From Ariolimax columbianus (taxonomy: Eukaryota > Mollusca > Gastropoda > Stylommatophora > Arionidae), in NCBI GenBank assembly GCA_036924085.1, contig JAVGWX010000011.1, positions 32,672,386 to 32,736,385 of the forward strand: a stretch of 64,000 nucleotides of DNA. Reading direction: 5' to 3'. Positions 1 to 64,000 of this stretch are shown one piece after another. How positions within the stretch are numbered: the first letter of the stretch is position 1; every line of letters begins with the position of its first letter. Under the pieces are notes generated by a model. The model was given only the letters and a program-made list of their open reading frames with translations. It was not told the origin of the DNA and made no database searches. A program made the translations under genes and the position numbers.

Positions 1-690
1 TCTTTCCCATTTGAGCTCGATGCACCTTTTCGTTCACAAGTTATGCCGTATTAAAATAAGTATATTAACAAACTGAGAAATACAGTTTAGATATCACTTG
101 ATATTTGCCTTCAGAAAAATTCACTTCTGCTAACCAATTAATTCAGTTATGTGCATATCACCTTAGTAATTTATAGGAAACTCTCTGCAGAGAAATGCTA
201 CAGGAAGCAATATAATCATCAGAAGTAGTCCCCCACTCAAGCAAGTGTTTCTGTCCCCCTTTAGCTAGATGACACTCTAAGGGGGCTGGCACACTCCCAA
301 GTGGCATCCTCCTGTTGCTATTTTTTAAATATTTTTTTTATCATACCCTACCAAGCTTTGGAATTAAACCCACAGCCTTCTGATTGTCAGGTCAGTATCT
401 TCTTCACTAGGCAGTGATGAAACTAGTATTTCAGTTGTCCAACACTACTTTTGCGTTAGCTGGTGGAAACCTAATTGTATCTTTTTCCATCAGTTAGCTC
501 AACTAACATTCTCAGCACTGTGGATCGAATCATGGTTGTGATCTGATGTCTTATCTATAGGTACTGTTGATTTACTGGTGAAGACACACTTTCTTAGTTA
601 AGGAATAGTATATCCTTTTGGGTTGTGAATTGAATGTGATGCTATGGCAGCCCTTGTAATCTAAGTGTTATCATAACATTTAACTTTAAT
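1..690. other. Intron sequence, nothing recognised
   Basis: AT-rich, no coding pattern on either strand and no repeat I recognise from the rest of the window. Confidence 0.5.
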
Positions 691-691
691 G

Positions 692-1047
692 ACATCTTGA
701 TAGTGGGATTCCAGAATTACAGTTATGAGGAACGACTCAGAAAAACCGGCCTACAGTGTCTCGAAGAGAGAAGAATTCGTGGTGACTTAAAACAGGCTTT
801 TAAGATGATCAGAGGAATCGATAAATTAGACTATAACAAGTTTTTTAAAATACAGCCACCTACAATAACACGAGGGCATAGCTACAAGCTGACTAAAGAG
901 AGGTCCAGGTTAGATATTAGGAAATATTTTTTTAGTCAGAGAGTGGTGTCTGCTTGGAATGCATTGCCAGGGGAGGTAGTGGAGGCAGGGACAGTTAATG
1001 CATTTAAGAATAAACTGGATGCGCATAGCTTTTAGAGCAAGGTGAAG
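692..1047 (+). mobile_element. CR1/L2-like LINE, 3' RT-end fragment (copy 1)
   Basis: An open frame of 112 codons covers the C-terminal end of a CR1/L2-type ORF2: IVGFQNYSYEERLRKTGLQC, ERRIRGDLKQAFKMIRGID, then RKYFFSQRVVSAWNALP and AFKNKLDAH. This part lies beyond the RT catalytic core. It is missing the RT and the 3' tail seen in the copy at 47.6 kb. It is nearly identical to that copy (two differences seen over about 345 bp), so it is recent. Confidence 0.85.
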
Positions 1048-1135
1048 TCAAACAAAACGTGTGTACACATCACTTCTTAAATTGAATACTGTTTATATTT
1101 GTAGTGTGTATTCTTGATTCTAGGAACCAACATCA

Positions 1136-3135
1136 TCACACAGGGGACATTTCCATAAGTGCTCCGTTCTCCGTCCAGGCAGCCAGCCAAGCGTATTTAT
1201 ACTTAAGTATCCTAGTCAGGTGTTGATTTTGTGTTCTTCGGATCTTTCCGGACAGAACACACATTCTCCCTTCTCCCTTAGTCACTCCAAAATCTATCAT
1301 CCTCTGTACATATGCATTTTCACAACCCTCTGTCTCTTCATCATTCTGTAGACTGTCCATGACTGCTTTTGTTAACTCAACCCTGTCTCTCATCATCACC
1401 GCGTCATTCATCACAGTTCGTCCCGCCACTCAGTCATTCATCAGAGTTCGTCCCATCACTGCATCAGCTCTTTCGCTGCCCCAGACATGTCCCGGGCAGT
1501 AGATCCATGTGACACCCTGTACACCAGAGTTGTTCAGAAGAGAGGCCAACTCCCTTCTTAGCATGCACCGTTCTATCGTACTGAGCATGCCCTGCGAGTA
1601 TCACTGCATGTGTCACCAGTTGCGTCATCAACCAAGTCAGGGCCGCTGTTACCGCCTCAATCTCCATCCTCATACTCGATGTGACAGTGGAGTTGGCAGA
1701 TGATTTCTCCACTACCTCATTGCCATTTTGGTAGCCGACGAAACCCCAACCGCACTTCTTTGCATCTCTGTCGACAGAGCCATCTGTGTACAGAATTGGG
1801 TCTTGTGGTCCTAAGTGTTGCTAGATCAGCTCCTGTATTAAAGCTGCTGTTCTAGTGCCGCCCCAACTCTCTGCTCAGTTGTATCACCACCCTTGTCAGG
1901 GGGCTCTCGGTGCCCACTTCTACCCATTCACTACCTCTTCCCACTTCATCCAATGCAGACCCTCATCAGGGAGTCTTCCATGACCTTCCTCGTTTAATGC
2001 GTCTGTCTTTGAGTGTATCCAAGTCTTCGTGCAAAGGATGGTGTTCGTTGTTGGCAACGTTGGCGTACCAGCGCTACTTGATGTCGCACCTTGATGGTAG
2101 AGTAAATCAAGCAGGAATCTCATGGCAGCAATGGGAGTGTCTCTAGTGTATCCCAGAACTGCTCTCATGTACTCGTTCTGGATTCTCTCAAATTTATCTA
2201 CCTGTGTCTGCGATAGCGTGAGTAACCCAAGACTGTAGTCCAGGACAGACAAAACCAGTGCTCACATCAACAGGTAGAGAGTCCATTGTTGCATGTCTGT
2301 GGCGACCATGAGTTTGATACCGCTCTTTGCTTTCAGAATCACATTGTCAACATGTTTATTGAAAGAGTCAAATGTGATACCCAGGTATTTCATGTCATGT
2401 GCTCTCTCAATGATGGTGCCCATGCAGGTGGTCTCTGGTAGTGTATCTGAGACCAGCCTATTGTTTAGGGAGAGCCAGACAATCTTGGTCTTCAGATGGA
2501 TTGATTTCGGCATTGTAGTTGGTGCACCATTCAGATAGTTTTACCAGCTTGCTCCGCACACCCGCAACAATTTCAGTCCTGTCTTTGCCTTGATTGTATA
2601 GCAGAATGTCGTCTGCATATGTGAGGACCCTACCAGGCCCAGTCGCCTCCATCTGTGCAATTTTGCAAGTGTACACATTAAAAAGTACAGGAGACAGAGG
2701 AGAGCCTTGAGGCAGTCCCGGTCCTATGATTCTGATCTCTGACATCCAGGAACCGTACTTTAAAGTGACACTTCTTGACATAAGGACCATTGCAATACAA
2801 TGGACAATCCGGAGGTCAATATTGAGGGTCTACTAATAGGTCGATTATTTTGCCGTAGTTGACCCTATTGTAGGCATCTTCCAGGTCGATCGTCGTGACA
2901 ACAGTTTCCTCATTTGTCTGGAAGTCCATATATATTCTGTATGCCAAGATAGGTGCATTGGTAGCCATGTCTCTGTCAGGTCTGTATGTGCCTGAGTGTC
3001 TAGAAATTGCGCTGTGTTTTCCAGCTCACTGGCAACTCGTCTAGCAATGATTCTCTCCAGCACCTTACCGTACACATTCTGTAGTGTGATGATGCGGTAG
3101 GCTTTTATTACAGCAGCATCTTTGCCTGGTTTCAC
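1136..3135 (-). mobile_element. I-like LINE with RT and RNase H, decayed
   Basis: Read on the minus strand in broken frames. An RT finger segment (AYRIITLQNVYGKVLERIIA) lies at 3135-2845. The RT palm with GPGLPQGSPLSPVLFN and the catalytic YADD (VLTYADDILLYNQGK) is at 2790-2458, followed by the thumb MKYLGITFDSFNKHVDNV. FERIQNEYMRAVLGYTRDTP is at about 2250-2080, with a degraded RNase H and C-terminal tail down to 1136. Several frameshifts and stops make it a dead copy. Confidence 0.8.
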
Positions 3136-3277
3136 TAGGGGATAAGATAGACAGAATTAGACTGAAGAACATAAACGGGGCCCGGTGCTGGAACGGCTCC
3201 TCTATGATTTCGACATTCTACTTCTGCGGGAGACACAGGCCATACAATTAGCATATCTTGACTTTGAGTGTTATGTT

Positions 3278-3634
3278 GGCTGGCTGGCTTCGTTCGTTCT
3301 CAATCTCCCGCTACCAAACACTGAAAGGGCTTAAGTAGCAGAATTAGTCCAGAGAACGGAATACGTTGTATCATAGTTTATAGCTTGACTGCGATATTTG
3401 CACCTTTCGGTCCAACACATCCGACTTCAGAAAGCATTTTTTGAGTACCGGGTTAGCATTCCCTATTCGATTCCTTCTCCTTAGCCAGTCTGCCCTGCTG
3501 CAGCCTGTTATCCAGGACCACCACGTGGAGACGTAGAAGGGTCTTAGCAGCTGTGGTTCGCTGGCCATGACACTAGTAGTCAGCTATGAGTCGCTGACCA
3601 CTGCAGCTCATGCGCTGCTCAGCATCTTGATCCC
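3278..3634 (-). mobile_element. SINE-A, full-length copy with TSD
   Basis: A ~350-bp repeat in reverse orientation. It starts at the right with GGGATCAAGATGCTGAGCAG and runs leftward to the GAGAACGAACGAAG tail. It is flanked by the 11-bp duplication agtgttatgtt (3267-3277 and 3635-3645). No convincing pol III box is visible, but five copies share the same 5' start, which makes it a unit rather than a LINE tail. Confidence 0.85.
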
Positions 3635-3645
3635 AGTGTTATGTT

Positions 3646-4265
3646 AATCCAATGAGCCCAACACACCATGGTGAAGCTATCCTAGTCAGATGGGGTCTAC
3701 CACATTCACTGCTAGACTTGTACGAGTGGGACAAGGTAGACCGAGAACTGGAAGGAGTACAGATTACAGTTCAGTTCAGGCGGTGGAATATAATTAGTAT
3801 TTATGTGGGGAACTGTTCCCATACCGGGTCGGATGACTGGTGATTCCTCAGCGAATTGGAGGACCTGACATTGGTGTGTGGCGACTTCAATGCACATGTC
3901 ACTTGGTGAAACCTAAACAATAACCCACAGTGGCAGGCGCTTGGCCAGGTCCTCCTTGAATCCAGTCGGAATATCCTCAATTGTGAGGTGAAAACCAGAC
4001 TTGCCACTCGAATAGCAGACCTCACACTGGTTTTATGGAGAGACATACAGAGTTGGGACAGGTGCTGACTACTGACAAACAGAAGGGAAGAGCCTTTTTT
4101 GACAGGCACCTTCAGCAGACTCACCAAGACGACATCGTTCAACACAGGGCACTGGTGACAAATCTAGGAACAATGGAGGAGCCCAATCTGATTAGAGTTG
4201 AGGAGGTCAGACACACCATAAAGAGATCCTCGGACAGTGCACCTGGGCCCGATGGAATACGATAG
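3646..4265 (+). mobile_element. I-like LINE endonuclease fragment
   Basis: The plus strand encodes an apurinic-type endonuclease C-half: RRWNIISIYVGNCSHTGSDD, then LEDLTLVCGDFNAH (catalytic GDFNAH motif). It continues to a pre-RT linker with TIKRSSDSAPGPDGIR, the APGPDGI motif that precedes RT in many LINEs. Frame breaks at about 3840 and 4030. Confidence 0.75.
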
Positions 4266-4565
4266 ACTACAAAGGACTGTGGGGATGTGTACGCTCGCAA
4301 AGATTACAAATGATTTTAACGGGAGTCTTAGGACAGGCTCTTACCAGAGGAGTGGCTACACAGCTATCTTGTAGTGTGTATGTGTGAATGTATATATTAT
4401 GTGTGTAAGATACTGAATATATAGGTATGTGCAATTGAATTATCACCATCAATTTATTAGCAGACAGAAACCAAAAGACTTCTGCCACTGGCGTGATAAA
4501 TTCATAAAATTGTAACTGGATGTAAACATATGTGTATTATCTAGTATCTACAAGGGCAATTTGAA
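4266..4565. other. Intron spacer, nothing recognised
   Basis: AT/GT-rich spacer with no coding signal seen. Confidence 0.4.
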
Positions 4566-4569
4566 AAGT

Positions 4570-5600
4570 TTTGCCTTTGAGGAGATAATTTCATTAATGT
4601 GAAGATTTACACATTTACATAGCTATACATTTTCTTACAGCTTGGATTGTCGTTTAGGTGATGTGTCATTATATTTCAACATAGTCATCATTCCGATCCC
4701 CACACAAGCGCCAACGTCAGACATGTTGCATCCCATCATGGAAAAAACAGACTTCTCCTGAATCTGAAGCTGCTTGCACCTCCTCCCCAGAAGCACAACT
4801 CTCTTCCACTTTGGGAAGAGGAAGAAATCACAACGTTCCAGATCTGACTGTACAATGGGTGCGAAACCCCAATGTAGCCACTGTTTGTCAACTCGTATGT
4901 GGGCGAGAATTGCTATGCTGAAGAATTGTGTGCTTGCTCAAACAAACACGCTTGCTAGAAGTTTCTGCAAAGTTTTCACATACTGATCAAAGTTGATGGT
5001 ATTGCCGTGCTCCAAAAATTCAGTGTGAACTACGGCCTTGCAGTCCTAAAAGAAGATGGTCATCACTTTTCCTGCTGATATAAAGACCTTGAACTATTTA
5101 GGACATGAATAATGTGATAGGCTCGCTCAATCGAAATCATAAGCAGAGAAAGCACATGTGGCCATCACCAGTGGTAACACTAGACAAGCTCTATAGCAGT
5201 GTCGACAGCCTCAGGATGACAGCTGCTTTCTTCGAACAAATTCAAGTTGACAGCGTACGAAGAAAAAGAAGATAAGCATTGTGGCGATATCCTTCAGCTT
5301 GACACGGTACGAATCAGTTCATGCGAGGTTGGTGCTGTGTATCCACAGCTGTGATCGGTTGTCCGTTGCGAGCCTTGTCATGCAGGTTCATCGTGGCTGG
5401 TTTGACACCTTTTACAATCCATGCCCACTTCCTGAGAATACCGACATCAACACATAGGCGCCACCATTTACTGCAGCCATTCTTCAACGTACGTCGATGG
5501 GCACACAACCTTCCGCTGTCAGGAATTCAATCACAGCACATTGCTTCATGTAGGTCGCCATTTTACTTGTCTGCTGAGCTGTTCACTCTTCCAGAGTCAA
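4570..5600 (-). mobile_element. mariner-like transposase relic
   Basis: On the minus strand, 5600-5300 encodes a mariner-type N-terminal helix-turn-helix region (VDVGILRKWAWIVKGVKPAT, then LHDKARNGQPITA). 5080-4570 encodes part of the catalytic C-terminal half (FLEHGNTINFDQYVKTLQKL and KRVVLLGRRCKQL). Many stops are present. A short I-like LINE tail sits between the two halves at about 5100-5278. A further 60-bp piece of the same family occurs at 6870-6930. Confidence 0.7.
5145..5276 (+). mobile_element. I-like LINE 3' terminal fragment with GAA-type tail
   Basis: It matches the LINE end at 61.35-61.49 kb (GGCCATCACCAGTGG, then ACTAGACAAGCTCTATAGCA) and ends GACAGCGTACGAAGAAAAAG. The shared terminal sequence defines the 3' end of this LINE family. 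Confidence 0.75.
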
Positions 5601-5839
5601 TCCCAAGAACTTGCAGGTGTTTTGTAGCTGTTGAGGTGGGCTGTATTACATATTAGTGACTGTTGCAGTGCCAGGCACCCTTCTCTGTATGTGGCGAGTA
5701 CTGGGCAAACGAACGGCACATCGTGCACCATCTCAGACAATATTATCTTATATTAACACATCAATAAAATGCGGCATTCAACAGAGTAATACAATCTCTC
5801 AAAAATATTCATAGCATAGCAACTCTTGAGATAGTCTTT

Positions 5840-6300
5840 AGACAACTAAATTTGGAAGAAAAAAGCATCAGACTAGACAGAGAAATGCTCAATCATCCAA
5901 GGTTTTCTGATGGCAAGAATCTTCAGCCACAGTGTCATATCAAAGAAGATGAGCAATGCCTAAGCACAGCAAGCATGGCGGTTGGCCTCAAAATAATATC
6001 AAGAATACCCCAGTACACACTGAACATTTTTTGTCCACAAAGTGAACTGCAGCTAGGAAATGATCCTGTAGAAAATGTGAATTCGTACATTTACCTAGGC
6101 CAAGAGATTTTGAACTCCCACATAAATCATAAATTTCAAGTAGGAGAGCAGCAGGATGACATCAAACCCATAATTTAGCAGATGGAAAACATTACGCCAA
6201 CGAGATGAAGACATAGCCTAAGTAAAGCCTTTGGTCCAAAGAAGAAGATCAAAATGATTCTAGAATTCAAACTTCTGACTTTGTAGCATCAGACAAATGA
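5840..6300 (+). mobile_element. RTE-like LINE (group E) RT fragment
   Basis: The plus strand encodes NHPRFSDGKNLQ, a mutated form of the (R/L)FADD catalytic block, then MAVGLKIISRIPQYTLNIF and ENVNSYIYLGQEILNSH. The same NVNSYIYLGQEI motif occurs in the RTE relic at 9.9-11.5 kb, so both belong to one family. Confidence 0.7.
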
Positions 6301-6382
6301 TTTACAGACTGAAATTTAATGATGATTGCATATATTTTCAGTGTTACTAATGAAGTTTGTAACCCTTCTGAGCTGTGCTCAC

Positions 6383-62639
<56,257 letters not shown>

Positions 62640-62729
62640 CTATGAAATAAACAAATAGTTTATACAATGAACAACAAATATTAAGAAGAAAAGAAAGAGG
62701 TAATAAAGAATCACAAGAAAATTACCAGA

Positions 62730-63362
62730 CATCCCAGCCTGATAAAAATCCAGACATCCCAGCCTTACAAAAATTCAAACATCTGCACCTGACAAAAATC
62801 CAGACACCCCAGCCTGATAAAAATCCACACATCTCCGCCTGACAAAAATCCAGACATCCCCGCCTGACAAAAATCCACAGACCACCCTCCTGACAAAAAT
62901 CCAGACGTCCTCGCCAGACAAAAATCCACAGACCACCCTCCTGACAAAAATCCAGACGTCCTCGCCAGACAAAAATCCACAGACCACCCTCCTGACAAAA
63001 ATCCAAACATCCCAGCCTGACAAAAATCCAGACATTCCAGCCTGACAAAAATCCAGACATTCCAGCCTGACATGAAGTCCAGACATTCCAGCCTGACATG
63101 AAGTCCAGACATTCCAGCTCAACAAAAATCCACAGACCACCTCCTGACAAAAATCTACAGACCACCCTCCTGACAAAAATCCAGACATCCCCTCTTGTCA
63201 AAAATCTACAGACATGCCAGTCGACAAAAATCCATAGACATGCCATGCCAGTCTGACAAAATTCCACAGACCACCACTCTTGATACAATTCTGGACACTC
63301 CAGCCTGACAAAAATCAAGACATTCCAGCATGACAAAAAATCCACAGACACCCAAGACCAAA
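62730..63362 (+). repeat. 25-27-bp minisatellite, about 25 units
   Basis: Unit AAATCCAGACATCCCAGCCT GACAA with variants. A 52-bp higher-order unit (CCACAGACCACCCTCCTGAC...) repeats nearly perfectly at 62,874-62,998. It lies 90 bp from UTP20 exon 1. The long Cys/Gly/Phe-rich open frames on the minus strand are repeat artefacts. Confidence 0.92.
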
Positions 63363-63479
63363 TATGGTAAGTACAAAATGTAAAAGTTTTACAAGTGAAG
63401 TCGGACGATTTATCAAGGTCAGCACCTAGCATCAAAACTCATAGTTGGCTATAAGTATTGTCAAAGGTCGATTTACTCT

Positions 63480-63615
63480 GTGCCGCTCGCTAGGCCTGGG
63501 GGAGGTGCGAATAAAACACTATAAATCGCTCGAACACTGAACTTCCCATTGCTTGGAATTTGGCGGACGAGCCGTCGCTGTTTGCAACGGAGGCAGCCAT
63601 CTTGTTGGACACCAG
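63480..63615. promoter_or_regulatory. GC-rich island with YY1-like motif
   Basis: Local GC enrichment (GGCGGACGAGCCGTCGCTGT, GCCGCTCGCTAGGCC) containing, on the minus strand, CAAGATGGCTGCC, a good match to the YY1 consensus. It may be an intragenic promoter or a repeat. It is not the UTP20 start, since coding exons lie further upstream. Confidence 0.3.
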
Positions 63616-64000
63616 AAGTCAAGCAGGTTATAGTTTTGATATAGAATACTAAGACAGATCCTCTGAAGAACTGTCTGATGCTTGTGGGACATGAGGGCCT
63701 AGTACCGTGATAATAGTACTTTTCACTTCTTAAAAAAACTGATCTTGTCTGCTAATCAGCTGTGATGCACAGGGAAAAAATACCAATGTTCACTTTACAG
63801 AAGGATAGAAAAAACATATGCGCCTGAAGAATATTAATTAGGTAATTGATTAGCTCTAAATTATTGTGAAAACATGAACAATCTACTATAATCAAAACAC
63901 AAGTTATACTGTTGTGAATTGGTTGGGTTAAAAATTGATTTTTTTTAAAAATTATTTTAAAAATCTGGGTCAGACATTTATATTTTTTGCATATAATAAA

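Noticed and set aside
62722..63435. 237-codon Cys/Gly/Phe-rich frame on the minus strand and two overlapping frames
   Set aside because: A repeat artefact of the 25-27-bp minisatellite; three frames are open over the same units, and none continues into UTP20 exon 1.
63545..63605. Minus-strand ATG in a good context (AAGATGGCTGCC) as the UTP20 start codon
   Set aside because: The frame runs only about 34 codons before a stop with no donor that fits exon 1, and UTP20 needs several hundred more N-terminal residues.

Overview
This is a 64-kb piece of an animal genome, AT-rich, intron-rich and crowded with decayed retrotransposons. No bacterial or organellar features are present. The only cellular gene I can support is on the minus strand. 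It is the middle of UTP20, the very large alpha-solenoid protein of the small-subunit (SSU) processome that matures 18S rRNA. I located 19 exons between 62,639 and 6,383. All internal codon phases match, and they join into 1,024 uninterrupted codons (3,073 nt including one leading split-codon base). Neither the start nor the end of the gene is in the window, so the whole 64 kb is one transcription unit and every other feature lies in its introns or in the flanking intron sequence.

The introns hold at least seven groups of non-LTR retrotransposons: CR1/L2-like pieces, RNase H-bearing I-like elements, three RTE-like groups, a craniofacial-development-protein-2-like LINE, and an internally deleted Tx1/L1-like element with a perfect 17-bp target-site duplication (TSD). 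They also hold mariner-like transposase relics, five copies of a piggyBac-like MITE with TTAA ends, and at least five SINE types. SINE-A is about 350 bp with a (GAA)n tail. SINE-B is tRNA-derived. SINE-C is a (GAA)n-tailed element sharing its 3' end with the I-like LINE. SINE-E has an (AAC)n tail. SINE-T is tRNA-derived with a (TTTAC)n tail. Many of these are nested in each other, so insertion order and empty sites can be read directly from the window.

Layout by position. 0-6 kb: CR1 end, I-like LINE, SINE-A, mariner relic, RTE relic. 6.4-7.4 kb: exons 19 and 18. 7.6-9.85 kb: deleted Tx1-like element with a large TA/TG microsatellite. 9.9-12 kb: RTE relic. 12.2-18.3 kb: exons 17 to 15 among CR1, SINE, minisatellite and MITE sequence. 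18.4-20.4 kb: long RTE. 22.4 kb: exon 14. 23-26.2 kb: near full-length decayed I-like LINE. 27-27.9 kb: three SINEs in a row. 28.0-28.5 kb: exons 13 and 12. 28.6-33 kb: RTE and I-like relics, and an RTE split by a MITE. 33.3-34.6 kb: exons 11 and 10. 35-40.2 kb: RTE, SINE-A, polypurine tract, mariner, MITE. 40.7-44.6 kb: exons 9 to 7. 44.7-50.7 kb: RTE, I-like, CR1, SINE-C, MITE, SINE-A. 51-62.6 kb: exons 6 to 1 with more relics. 62.7-63.4 kb: minisatellite.

The protein identity and the mix of repeats fit a lophotrochozoan, probably a mollusc. A cephalopod is my guess from the SINE-rich, TA/TG-rich introns, but the sequence does not prove it.
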